The notes below the pieces were generated by a model. The model worked only from the letters and a program-made list of their open reading frames with translations. It was not told where the DNA came from and made no database searches. Made by a program: the position numbers and the translations under genes. Of a stretch of 64,000 nucleotides of DNA, positions 34,799 to 43,409 are shown in pieces. The first letter of the stretch is position 1. Every line of letters starts with the position of its first letter. Origin of the DNA: Paenibacillus plantarum (GTDB lineage: Bacteria > Bacillota > Bacilli > Paenibacillales > NBRC-103111); assembly GCF_013141695.1 (NCBI RefSeq), contig NZ_WHNY01000075.1:806001-870000 (forward strand), written 5' to 3'.

Positions 34799-35704
34799 AT
34801 GGAATTGAGACAATTAGAATATTTCATGACGACGTGTGAAGAACTCCATTTCACTCGGGCTGCAGAAAAGCTTGGGATTACACAGCCAACATTAAGTCAT
34901 CAAATTAAGGCGCTTGAGAACGAACTAGGCGTTCGTTTGTTTGACCGAATAGGTAAGAAGACGATGATCACAGAAGCCGGTATGATTTTGTACCAGCAAT
35001 CCCATATTACTATAGGATCCTTGACTAGCGCACGCGAACAAATTCAAGAGCTGCAGAAAGTAGAGCGTGGCACGCTTTCGATCGGCGCATTGCCAGGTGA
35101 ATTAAATGAACTCGTTTCATCCCAATTAATCAACTACCACCGCAAATATCCCAACATTCATATCAAGTTGATTGCTAATGAAGATGTCGTTGAACGGGTT
35201 TTGCATAATGAACTTGACTTTGCCATCTCAATTCTACCTGTAGAACATGATAAATTGGCGGTTAAATCTCTCTATCGTGAATCCTTTTATTTCGTGACTA
35301 CCGCCAATCATCCTTTGGCCAGTCACACTTCAATTGATTTTGAAGAATTAGTAACAACCCCGATTGTGATGTTTCCAGAAACACATAGATGCAGGCAACT
35401 GATTGATTCCACATGCCAAATTGAAGGATTGGAATTAAAACCTTTTATTGAAACGACCACGGTAGATTCTTTATTTTCTTTAGTTCGATCTGGCATTGGA
35501 TCAACTGTGCTTTCAAAAACATTAATTGACATGTACCACTATGAGGACTTGGTTATCATACCAATCGTAAACCCTAAGCTCAGCCGTGAAGTCGTGATTG
35601 TTTATCATAAAGATAGGTATTTGGGTCAAGCAGCTAGTGGATTTATTGATCTGGTGTTTTCTTATATCGGTACGATTAAAAAAGAAGAAAGCTCATCCAT
35701 ATGA
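34799..35704 (+). CDS. LysR-family transcriptional regulator
   Basis: 301 aa. HTH at residues 1-60 (LEYFMTTCEELHFTRAAEKLG then ITQPTLSHQIKALENELG), substrate-binding domain after about residue 90 (CynR/CysB-like group). GTGAGGTGA precedes the ATG. Same-strand arrangement after the SLAC1 transporter, and its stop overlaps the next gene by 4 nt. Confidence 0.92.
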   Translation: MELRQLEYFMTTCEELHFTRAAEKLGITQPTLSHQIKALENELGVRLFDRIGKKTMITEAGMILYQQSHITIGSLTSAREQIQELQKVERGTLSIGALPGELNELVSSQLINYHRKYPNIHIKLIANEDVVERVLHNELDFAISILPVEHDKLAVKSLYRESFYFVTTANHPLASHTSIDFEELVTTPIVMFPETHRCRQLIDSTCQIEGLELKPFIETTTVDSLFSLVRSGIGSTVLSKTLIDMYHYEDLVIIPIVNPKLSREVVIVYHKDRYLGQAASGFIDLVFSYIGTIKKEESSSI

Positions 35705-36396
35705 GAAATGAAATCGTAGATAAAATAACGAACAGTAAAAAAAGGAAGTCATTCTTTCATTTTACGAGAGTACGGAACTTGCCCTCCATTGCGCATCTAG
35801 ATGCTTTGTATTCCTGTCATAAGGTTGACCCTGCTTTATCGAATGAGAGACGGTTAGTGAGGCGAGAAATTCATTTAGATGGACATGTATTTGTTGCCAA
35901 TGCTCATTTACGAATTGCAGACCAAGTCATGAGTGAGACCATAACTCATCAGCAATTTCATAGCTATCTGGATCAGCACGTATTTTTTTGGCCGACACCA
36001 AGAGATTGTCAAAAAATGCTGGAGATGTATGCGAGAAGAGAACCTGATGAAGCATTTGCCATTCTTCAATTGGATGCGCATGCGTTGCTTGATGAGTTCT
36101 ATGATGATATTAAATTATCTAAGTATGATTCAGGAAGCTCACCGCGGTATCCAAATCGTTGTGCCTATAAGAAAAGTTTGCAGATGTTTGTTACACTTGA
36201 CCAATTCGAGATTGCGCGGGACCATGATGTGCCTTCAAAACCTTCTGAGATACGCGAGGTTCTTGTGGAAGGGGAAGTAACGAGCTTGTCACGTTATTTA
36301 CAGTTTATTTATTGCGACAATAGGGAGGGTATTCCTGAAAGATGGAGGGAGTTTGCTCAATCTATTCAGGATTTTAAGAATTTAGCCACTCTGTAA
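35701..36396 (+). CDS. DUF7002-like protein (possible ADP-ribosyltransferase fold)
   Basis: 231 aa. FFHFTRVRNLPSIAHLDALYS near residues 18-38 and the later HVFFWPTPRD segment match the DUF7002 family. Its HFT-x-NLxSI start resembles DarT-like ADP-ribosyltransferase proteins. No signal peptide. It overlaps the LysR gene by 4 nt (ATGA), so it is co-translated with it. Activity is inferred only from motif resemblance. Confidence 0.65.
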   Translation: MRNEIVDKITNSKKRKSFFHFTRVRNLPSIAHLDALYSCHKVDPALSNERRLVRREIHLDGHVFVANAHLRIADQVMSETITHQQFHSYLDQHVFFWPTPRDCQKMLEMYARREPDEAFAILQLDAHALLDEFYDDIKLSKYDSGSSPRYPNRCAYKKSLQMFVTLDQFEIARDHDVPSKPSEIREVLVEGEVTSLSRYLQFIYCDNREGIPERWREFAQSIQDFKNLATL

Positions 36397-36448
36397 AAAA
36401 GCCTAACCTGGCTTAAGTGATACACCGTACGCTCCTTAGTGCACGTTT

Positions 36449-36485
36449 AAAAGCTTAACTCTTAACTGAGTTAAGCTTTTTTATG
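36449..36485 (+). terminator. Rho-independent terminator
   Basis: A perfect 13-bp stem (AAAAGCTTAACTC and its complement) with a 6-nt loop and T residues. Confidence 0.88.
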
Positions 36486-36596
36486 TATATCAGCGATATA
36501 CCGCGGCACAAAACGAGATCTGGCAGTTGCACTGCTAGATAAAAGCGTCTGAGAGCGATCGCTCCATTCGAAGGTGTTTATGATCAGGTAAATCGG

Positions 36597-36613
36597 TTAT
36601 GATGGTATCATAA
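36597..36613. promoter_or_regulatory. Palindromic site upstream of selD
   Basis: TTATGAT-GGT-ATCATAA, a perfect 7-bp inverted repeat containing a TATGAT that could double as a -10 element. It lies 45 bp before the selD start. Confidence 0.35.
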
Positions 36614-36658
36614 TAAAACAATCCTATTTACTGCTGAATAAAGAAAGGAAGAGGTACA

Positions 36659-37708
36659 TTGTCGACATCTGATAAAATTAAGCTTACATCCTATTCAACC
36701 AAGGGTGGGTGCGGCTGTAAAATAGGTCCTGCAGATCTTTCAGAGGTGATTAAGAAATTACCTCCAGCGCTTCCAAATCCCAACCTTCTTGTAGGCATTG
36801 ACACCAGTGATGATGCTGGAGTTTATAAATTGAGCGAAGAGCTTGCGCTAGTGCAAACGGTAGACTTTTTCACCCCAATCGTGGATGATCCCTATTCGTT
36901 CGGGCAAGTAGCTGCAGCTAATGCGATTAGTGACATTTATGCGATGGGTGGCAAGCCGCTTACCGCTCTAAATATTGTAGCATTTCCGATTCGTACATTG
37001 GACAAGGATGTGCTCGCTGACATATTACGTGGCGCCGGCGACAAAATGAAGGAAGCAGGCATTACACTGGTTGGTGGACATTCCATTGACGATAACGAGC
37101 CTAAGTTCGGCCTTGCTGTTACTGGGTTGGTACATCCTCAGAAGATACGCACCAATGCGGGGGCGATTCCAGGAGATAAATTGATTCTGACGAAGCCAAT
37201 TGGTGTAGGGATTTTGACCACTTCAATTAAGAAGGATAGGTTAAATGAACAGGAAATAAAGCGAGTAACACAGGTCATGGCTACATTGAATAAAACGGCA
37301 GCAGAAACGATGGAACCCTTTGAAGTTCATGCTTGCACAGATGTTACTGGTTTTGGCTTGATCGGACATTCTCTTGAAATGGCAAAAGGTAGTGGAGTTG
37401 GCATCCGCCTTATCGCAAATGACGTGCCTTTATTACCGAGAGTTAGGGAATTGGCTGAAGAAGGTTTTGTTCCTGGTGGCACAAAAAATAATTTCGCTCA
37501 TGTACAGAACTCAGTTACTTTCCCGGACACATTAGATCAGATCGGTCAATGGATCTTATGCGATGCCGTGACATCTGGAGGTCTTCTAATTTCCGTGGCT
37601 GGAGCCCAGGCTGATGATTTGCTCACTAAGTTGACATTAGGCGGAGTCGAGGCAAGTATGATCGGTGAAATCACAGAAGAACATTCGGGACGTATTGTGG
37701 TCATCTAA
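36659..37708 (+). CDS. selD: Selenide, water dikinase (selenophosphate synthetase), Cys form
   Basis: 349 aa. Active-site segment KGGCGCKIG: Cys18 occupies the Cys/Sec position and Lys21 follows; no in-frame UGA is present, so this is the cysteine form. DDAGVY, GGKPLTALNI and GGHS metal/ATP motifs are all seen. It starts at TTG 36659 behind AAGAGGT. Makes selenophosphate from selenide and ATP. First gene of the selenium operon. Confidence 0.95.
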   Translation: MSTSDKIKLTSYSTKGGCGCKIGPADLSEVIKKLPPALPNPNLLVGIDTSDDAGVYKLSEELALVQTVDFFTPIVDDPYSFGQVAAANAISDIYAMGGKPLTALNIVAFPIRTLDKDVLADILRGAGDKMKEAGITLVGGHSIDDNEPKFGLAVTGLVHPQKIRTNAGAIPGDKLILTKPIGVGILTTSIKKDRLNEQEIKRVTQVMATLNKTAAETMEPFEVHACTDVTGFGLIGHSLEMAKGSGVGIRLIANDVPLLPRVRELAEEGFVPGGTKNNFAHVQNSVTFPDTLDQIGQWILCDAVTSGGLLISVAGAQADDLLTKLTLGGVEASMIGEITEEHSGRIVVI

Positions 37709-37760
37709 AAGCTATTGCTATGCTAGTTTTCTTACGAAAACTTTAAAGGGGCGAGATTCA

Positions 37761-38819
37761 TTGTTTCAAGACATCACTATAGAAGAATTGTTAGCGCTTA
37801 GAGACAAGAAAGAGTTAGTTATGATCGACGTCCGTTCGCCTTCCGAGTTTCAGGACGCGACGATTCCAGGAAGCATAAACATTCCATTTTTTGATGATAA
37901 CGAGCGTGCAGAAATTGGAACCATTTATAAGCAAGTAAGTGTACAGGCTGCTAAAGATAGAGGTCTTGAAATCATTTCAGCGAAATTGCCGACTTTTGTA
38001 AAGTTATTTGAAGGAATCAAAGAACAAAAAGCGGTATTCTGTTGGCGTGGTGGCATGCGAAGTCATACGTCTGCGACAGTTCTTTCGTTAATGGGTATTA
38101 GAACCTATCGTTTAACAGGAGGCTTTCGTTCCTATCGTAGATGGGTCGTTGCCACGCTTGAGAAGATGGATTTCAAACCTAGCATATGCGTGATTTCTGG
38201 GAATACAGGAGCAGGAAAAACGGCTATTTTAAGACGTCTTCAAGATGATGGATATCCTGTGCTGGACTTAGAAGCGCTTGCCGGGCATCGGGGATCTATA
38301 TTCGGTCATGTCGGCCTCCAAGCAAACAATCAGAAGACATTTGAAGCCCATCTCGTCACTAAACTTATGCAATTGAAAGATTCATCTTATTTTCTGATTG
38401 AGGGAGAAAGCAAGCGAATTGGAAAAGCAGTCATTCCTGAGTTCATCGTTAGCAAAAAAGATTCGGGTGTACAACTCTATATTGAAATGCCTCTTCTTGA
38501 ACGTGCTCGACATATCATTGAAGAGTATCGTCCATTGGAAAACAAGGTAGAGTTGCTTAAAGCCTATAGCCGTATTAAGAACCGAATCCACACGCCAATC
38601 GCAAAAGAAATTGAAACAGCTCTCCATGAAGATCATTATGAGAAGGCAGTTAGCCTCTTATTGGAACATTATTATGATCCGCGATATGAACACGCTATGC
38701 ATAAATACGAACAAGAAATCATTACGATTCGAGCAAACACGATAGATGAAGCGGTAATAGCTGTAAAGAATTATTTGAAAGAAGTAGATGTAGAAAGTAA
38801 AAAAATAAATTACTCGTAA
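37761..38819 (+). CDS. mnmH: tRNA 2-selenouridine synthase
   Basis: 352 aa. N-terminal rhodanese domain with catalytic Cys94 in VFCWRGGMRS; C-terminal P-loop domain with GNTGAGKT (residues 147-154). This is the SelU/MnmH layout: it replaces sulfur by selenium at wobble uridine 34 of tRNA-Glu, -Gln and -Lys, using selenophosphate. TTG 37761 is chosen because GGGGCGAG lies just before it; a longer frame overlaps selD and has no RBS. 52 bp after selD. Confidence 0.93.
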   Translation: MFQDITIEELLALRDKKELVMIDVRSPSEFQDATIPGSINIPFFDDNERAEIGTIYKQVSVQAAKDRGLEIISAKLPTFVKLFEGIKEQKAVFCWRGGMRSHTSATVLSLMGIRTYRLTGGFRSYRRWVVATLEKMDFKPSICVISGNTGAGKTAILRRLQDDGYPVLDLEALAGHRGSIFGHVGLQANNQKTFEAHLVTKLMQLKDSSYFLIEGESKRIGKAVIPEFIVSKKDSGVQLYIEMPLLERARHIIEEYRPLENKVELLKAYSRIKNRIHTPIAKEIETALHEDHYEKAVSLLLEHYYDPRYEHAMHKYEQEIITIRANTIDEAVIAVKNYLKEVDVESKKINYS

Positions 38820-38846
38820 ACTTAGATGGATAAATGGAGTGTAAGA

Positions 38847-39995
38847 ATGGCAACAGGACTAAATGAGACAGTACAAGATCGCATTTATCTGGACTATAAT
38901 GCAAGCACGCCGATTGATCCAGAAGTTTTGGAGGAAATGTTACCATTTCTAACGAGTTATTATGGTAATCCATCTTCATCCCATTGGGCTTCTGAGAAAA
39001 TTAAAGTGGCCATCGATCTTGCCAGACAGCGTATAGGTAAGCTGCTAGATTGCAAAACTAGTGAAATCGTCTTCACCAGTGGGGGAAGTGAATCCAATAA
39101 TCACGCAATCAAGGGATCATATTTTGCCAATAGACATCGTGGGAATCATATCATTACGACAAAAGTTGAGCATCCTTCTGTCCTTAACCCGTGCGTATTT
39201 CTTGAATCCATCGGAACTAAGGTTACATATTTAGATGTAGATGCATATGGGTTGGTGGATCTCTCAGATCTTACTGCAGCAATAACGAAGGATACGATTC
39301 TCGTGTCTATTATGCATGCTAATAATGAAGTAGGAACGGTCCAACCTCTCCAGGAAATTGCTCAAATCACGAGTAGAAGAGGGATCATTCTACATACCGA
39401 TGCAGCGCAATCTTTAGGGAAAATCGAAGTTAATTGGGATGAAATGAATGTGAATCTGCTTACTGTTGCAGGTCATAAACTCTACGCTCCTAAAGGAGTC
39501 GGTGCCTTAATCATTAGAGAAGGAACTGAGATTACGCCACACAATCACGGAGCCAGTCATGAAGTGGGCAGAAGAGCAGGTACCGAGAATGTGCCTTTCA
39601 TCGTAGGTCTTGGGAAGGCGGCAGATATCGCTCATAGAAGAAATGATCATCAGGAGATCCAGACATTATCGAACCTATTTTGGAAAAAGCTATCGGATGC
39701 ATTTAAAGATCGCATTGTTAGGAATGGGCACCCAGAAAAGCGATTGCCAAATACGTTAAACGTTAGCTTTATTGGCATGATTGGGGAAGAGATTTTAGCA
39801 AAGATCCCTGAAATTGCTGCCACCACGGGTTCAGCCTGCCATACGGGAAGTATCGAAATGTCACCTGTACTAAAGGCTATGAAATTATCTCCGGAGGTTG
39901 CGGCTGGCACTGTGCGGTTTTCAATTGGGCGCTATACAACTGAGAATGAAATAGAGAGAGCTTGTGCAATGATCATAGATCGAATTCGTGATTAG
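38847..39995 (+). CDS. Cysteine desulfurase (NifS/IscS-like), possible selenium donor
   Basis: 382 aa, fold-type I PLP enzyme. IYLDYNASTPIDPEV start, PLP Lys211 in VAGHKLYAPKG, active Cys331 in GSACHTG. ATG 38847 has GGAG six to nine nt upstream; an ATG 21 nt earlier is possible. Its place after selD and mnmH suggests that it releases selenium from selenocysteine or sulfur from cysteine for the tRNA modification pathway. Confidence 0.92.
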   Translation: MATGLNETVQDRIYLDYNASTPIDPEVLEEMLPFLTSYYGNPSSSHWASEKIKVAIDLARQRIGKLLDCKTSEIVFTSGGSESNNHAIKGSYFANRHRGNHIITTKVEHPSVLNPCVFLESIGTKVTYLDVDAYGLVDLSDLTAAITKDTILVSIMHANNEVGTVQPLQEIAQITSRRGIILHTDAAQSLGKIEVNWDEMNVNLLTVAGHKLYAPKGVGALIIREGTEITPHNHGASHEVGRRAGTENVPFIVGLGKAADIAHRRNDHQEIQTLSNLFWKKLSDAFKDRIVRNGHPEKRLPNTLNVSFIGMIGEEILAKIPEIAATTGSACHTGSIEMSPVLKAMKLSPEVAAGTVRFSIGRYTTENEIERACAMIIDRIRD

Positions 39996-40065
39996 ATCAG
40001 ATGATGAAAATGATCTTTCGACATTTTTTACAGACAGATATCTTCCTATTCATAGAAATACAATA

Positions 40066-40110
40066 AGAGAAAATGCTTCCCGGTATAGTTGGGAAGCATT
40101 TTCTCTCTTT
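40066..40110 (+). terminator. Terminator of the selenium operon
   Basis: A perfect 16-bp stem (40066-40081 with 40091-40106) and a 9-nt loop, followed by CTTTC. Confidence 0.8.
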
Positions 40111-40142
40111 CAGTACATTGCATATTGTAGGGGGGAAATATT

Positions 40143-40316
40143 TTGTTAAAAAGAGGAGATTTAAGAAAGAGTATACACGCAGTAATAAATAACTGCAGCA
40201 AAAAAGGCAGTAATAAATCGGGGTCTATTACTGAATTGTTTCGGTTTGTTGCTTTTCATTTCATTTTCAGAAAGATGGGGTATATTACACCTATTAATAA
40301 GAATTGGAGGAGTTAG
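40143..40316 (+). CDS. Small basic ORF, 57 aa, coupled to the haem protein gene
   Basis: Starts at TTG 40143, 8 nt after AGGGGGG, and stops at TAG 40314-40316, one base before the ATG of the next gene, whose GGAGGAG lies inside this ORF. The product is basic with a hydrophobic centre (LFRFVAFHFIFRK). A 12-bp direct repeat GCAGTAATAAAT lies within it (40179-40190 and 40207-40218). Either a small subunit or a leader peptide for translational coupling; no homologue is known to me. Confidence 0.4.
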   Translation: MLKRGDLRKSIHAVINNCSKKGSNKSGSITELFRFVAFHFIFRKMGYITPINKNWRS

Positions 40317-40317
40317 G

Positions 40318-40866
40318 ATGAGCTCTCAGCATAAACAAGAAGTAAAACAAACATGGATTCCTAAGAAAGAACACAAATGGTTATTTGGTGCGATGGCAGT
40401 AGCCGCAATCTATGTGATATGGCAGCTTTGGAGTCTTTTTCATTTACCATCAACAACATTGCACAATCGTCGTTTTGAGCATACATTCAAAAATTATGGC
40501 TCCAATGCCCGAATAGCCTTATTCGTAGTGTTAGCGAATTATGTATTAGCTTTTATCATTAAACAGCGTATTTGGGGAGAATTAGCTCTACTGAAAAAAG
40601 GTTTGGTTACGCTGCTTCGTATTGTTAAAAAATATCATACATCCATTGCCATTCTGGCTATTGCGCTTATTACTCTTCATGCGGTTGCCGTTTTTATGTA
40701 TGGTTTTAAATGGGATTTTAACAACATTAGCGGGCTTCTTGCACTAATTGTCCTGTTACCGGTCCCCATTTCGGGATTATTTCGTTACAGAAGACTCGAT
40801 AAGAAATGGCATTTAAGATCTGGACTAGCATTTGCTGTATTATTTTTGATTCATGCATTTCTATAA
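40318..40866 (+). CDS. Bis-histidine haem membrane protein (ferric-reductase-like)
   Basis: 182 aa, five predicted helices (about 21-41, 65-82, 107-128, 137-154, 165-182). His107/His121 and His165/His179 each form an H-x13-H pair on two helices, the classic arrangement for two stacked b haems in ferric reductase-like and YedZ/MsrQ-type proteins. GGAGGAG precedes the ATG. It opens a cluster with an OmpR/HK pair and flavin proteins, so electron transfer across the membrane is likely. Confidence 0.75.
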   Translation: MSSQHKQEVKQTWIPKKEHKWLFGAMAVAAIYVIWQLWSLFHLPSTTLHNRRFEHTFKNYGSNARIALFVVLANYVLAFIIKQRIWGELALLKKGLVTLLRIVKKYHTSIAILAIALITLHAVAVFMYGFKWDFNNISGLLALIVLLPVPISGLFRYRRLDKKWHLRSGLAFAVLFLIHAFL

Positions 40867-40896
40867 CAGTAAATCTGAGGAAGGTGGTGGAGGGCA

Positions 40897-41583
40897 ATGC
40901 ATATCTTACTGGTTGAGGATGATGTGAAGCTGGGCGAGCTGATTCAATATAAACTTAAAAAACAACTATACCAAGTGGAATGGGCATTAAATGCGGAAAG
41001 TGCACTGGAATTCATTGAAAGAGCAACTTTTGATATTTATATATTAGACTGGATGATTCCTCATAAAACCGGAATTGAGTTATGTAAAGAAATCCGAAAG
41101 AAGAAGAATCGGACACCGATCCTTATGCTAACAGCACGAGATTCCATTACTGACCGTGTTCAAGGATTAAATGCAGGAGCTGATGATTATTTGGTGAAGC
41201 CATTTGCTTTCGAAGAATTGATTGCACGTCTTCATGCCTTATATCGTAGAAAAGAAACGAATTGGGAAGCGGATACCAAAAAATTTGGAGATACGCTTGT
41301 CATTGACCATAGTACCTATGAAGTGAGTCGAAACGGAGTGTCGGTTCCTCTTTCGCGCCGCGAATTTCAATTGTTATCGTTTATGTCACAACATCCCAAA
41401 CAAATATTAAGTCGAGAGCAGCTTATTGACCGTGTATGGGGCATAGATGCTGAAATTACACTTAATACTGTCGATGCCACCATAAAATTACTGCGTAAGA
41501 AACTGGATGACCCATTTTCCGACAAAATTATACAAAATGTACGTGGACTTGGTTACCGCTTGGTTGTAGAAGGGGGAAAATGA
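40897..41583 (+). CDS. OmpR-family response regulator
   Basis: 228 aa. Receiver domain with DD near the start and phosphoacceptor Asp51 in YILDWMIPHKTG, Lys of KPFAFEEL; C-terminal winged helix (REFQLLSFMSQHPKQILSR, then VDATIKLLRKKLDDPF). Its stop overlaps the kinase start. Confidence 0.95.
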   Translation: MHILLVEDDVKLGELIQYKLKKQLYQVEWALNAESALEFIERATFDIYILDWMIPHKTGIELCKEIRKKKNRTPILMLTARDSITDRVQGLNAGADDYLVKPFAFEELIARLHALYRRKETNWEADTKKFGDTLVIDHSTYEVSRNGVSVPLSRREFQLLSFMSQHPKQILSREQLIDRVWGIDAEITLNTVDATIKLLRKKLDDPFSDKIIQNVRGLGYRLVVEGGK

Positions 41584-42878
41584 TGTTCGAACGAACAAGA
41601 AAGCAACTGACGATATTTTTCGGCAGTATCCTTGGCGTTGTTATCATTCTCATAACTGCTTTTTTTTATCTGATTCTACAGGAAACTCTTCAACACAATG
41701 AAATTCAGAAATTAGAAGATCTAAAGAATAAAATGTCCCAGCAATGGGAGCATCGCATTGAGGAGCAAATTAAGGGAAAGCGTACTATGGAGCATGAAGC
41801 CAAGAATGTCGAATGGATCTTCCTGCTTTCAGACGAATCAATTGTTTGGGTGAGTCCAGATGGGAAAACTCAGATCTCTCCAAGTCGTTACACAGAAATG
41901 TCCAATCAGCTCTTAAATTGGGCTCAACGAAATGAGATGAAAAGTGAGCGCGGTGAACGGTTCTATGTGGAAGTAGGGGGGGCAAGACAGACCTTTCTAA
42001 TAAGTTCCCAAGTCTTAAATGACGCTGGCGGGGTATATTGGATGGCCGTTGATATATCCTCAAATGTAGCACTCTTGCATACTATCAGGCTAATCCTCTT
42101 GATTTCTACCATTGTATTATTGTTGATTGCCATCTGGTTAGCCTACTTTTTTGCGGGCAAAGCCATGGTTCCTATCAAAAAATCCTATTATCGCCAGGTT
42201 GAGTTCACAACGAATGCATCCCATGAGCTAAGGACACCGCTGAGTGTTATTCATTCCTCCGTAGAACTATTAGAGGAGTGTAAGGATACATTACCAGAAT
42301 TTGAACAGCATATCCTGGATAGTTTACAGGATGAAGTGAAAAGGATGATCCGGCTTGTAGAGACATTACTAACCTTGGCCCGTAGCGATTCGAAAACGTT
42401 GAGTATCAAAATGGAAAGGATTAATTTAGGGCAAGTTTCCTATAAAATGATTCAAGCGATAGAACCGCTGGCTCTTGTGAAAGGGATTATTTTAAATGTA
42501 GATATACCACCGCTCAATCAGGAACTTAACTTCATTCAGGGAAACGTAGATCAATTAAAACAACTCATTTATATCTTACTTGATAATGCCATTAAGTATA
42601 CACCGCCTGGCGGACAAGTCACGATCACATATTGCGTTAAACAGAACGGTAGACCCATGTTGCAAATTGCTGATACGGGTATTGGCATTCCAAAGAATGA
42701 GCTCGAACGTATATTTGAGCGTTTCTATAGAGTGGACAAAGCACGTTCACGTGAGTTAGGTGGAGCCGGATTAGGCCTTTCTATTGCCGCAGATATCTTA
42801 AGTAATCATCGTGCTTACATTCATGTTACAAGTGAAGAAGGGAAGGGGAGTATATTCGAAATAGAATTCAATACGTAG
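41580..42878 (+). CDS. Sensor histidine kinase
   Basis: 432 aa. TM1 about 12-31, extracytoplasmic sensor 32-160, TM2 about 163-190, then HisKA with phosphoacceptor His in ASHELRTPLSVIHSS and HATPase boxes (LLDNAIKYTPPGGQ, DTGIGIP, GGAGLGLSIA). A second ATG three nt later is equally well placed. It is the partner of the OmpR regulator, probably sensing a signal related to the electron-transfer genes around it. Confidence 0.93.
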   Translation: MMFERTRKQLTIFFGSILGVVIILITAFFYLILQETLQHNEIQKLEDLKNKMSQQWEHRIEEQIKGKRTMEHEAKNVEWIFLLSDESIVWVSPDGKTQISPSRYTEMSNQLLNWAQRNEMKSERGERFYVEVGGARQTFLISSQVLNDAGGVYWMAVDISSNVALLHTIRLILLISTIVLLLIAIWLAYFFAGKAMVPIKKSYYRQVEFTTNASHELRTPLSVIHSSVELLEECKDTLPEFEQHILDSLQDEVKRMIRLVETLLTLARSDSKTLSIKMERINLGQVSYKMIQAIEPLALVKGIILNVDIPPLNQELNFIQGNVDQLKQLIYILLDNAIKYTPPGGQVTITYCVKQNGRPMLQIADTGIGIPKNELERIFERFYRVDKARSRELGGAGLGLSIAADILSNHRAYIHVTSEEGKGSIFEIEFNT

Positions 42879-42983
42879 CTGATTTCAGTTTAATTTCATT
42901 TACTTGATGTATCATTAATCAAGTAGTTGAAAATTGAAGTCGTATGTATGTAAGTACTATTTGTGTACGTTGGAGGAATGTAT

Positions 42984-43409
42984 ATGACCAAAATGGATAA
43001 AAAGTGGATAGTACTTTGTACTACAGCTATAGGCGTAATGTACAGTGCTGGGTATTTGACAACAGAAACACAAGCCACTTTGCAGGAGTCTCAGCAGCAC
43101 ATACAAACCAATGTTCATTCCGTCAGCAGTCAGATCAAAAGTCAATATAAGAATGGCACTTTCGATGGAAGTGGGAGTAATCGACGCGGGTCCATTGGGG
43201 TTAAAGTGAGCATTACCAATGATAAAATAACGGATTTGGAAATTAGTCATTTTGCCATGCATTATTCCAAAAACGATGTTGTTGGATTACCTCAAGAAGT
43301 TATACAAAAGCAAAGTGCTCAAGTGCAGAATGTTTCAGGAGCAACGTATAGTACACAAGCATTCCAAGATGCAATTGAAGACGCACTTATGCAAGCGCGG
43401 AATGAATAA
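42984..43409 (+). CDS. Membrane-anchored FMN-binding protein (covalent flavin carrier)
   Basis: 141 aa. One N-terminal TM helix (about 7-24), then a single FMN_bind domain. The flavinylation motif is SGATYS (residues 118-123) with Thr121 as the expected FMN-phosphate acceptor. GGAGG at 42972-42976 selects the ATG at 42984. The domain should face outside the membrane. Its neighbour apbE (1-nt overlap, TAATG) supplies the FMN transferase. Confidence 0.85.
   Translation: MTKMDKKWIVLCTTAIGVMYSAGYLTTETQATLQESQQHIQTNVHSVSSQIKSQYKNGTFDGSGSNRRGSIGVKVSITNDKITDLEISHFAMHYSKNDVVGLPQEVIQKQSAQVQNVSGATYSTQAFQDAIEDALMQARNE

Noticed and set aside
36659-36720. Selenocysteine at the SelD active site
   Set aside because: The codon is TGC (Cys18); no in-frame UGA and no SECIS-like hairpin was seen.
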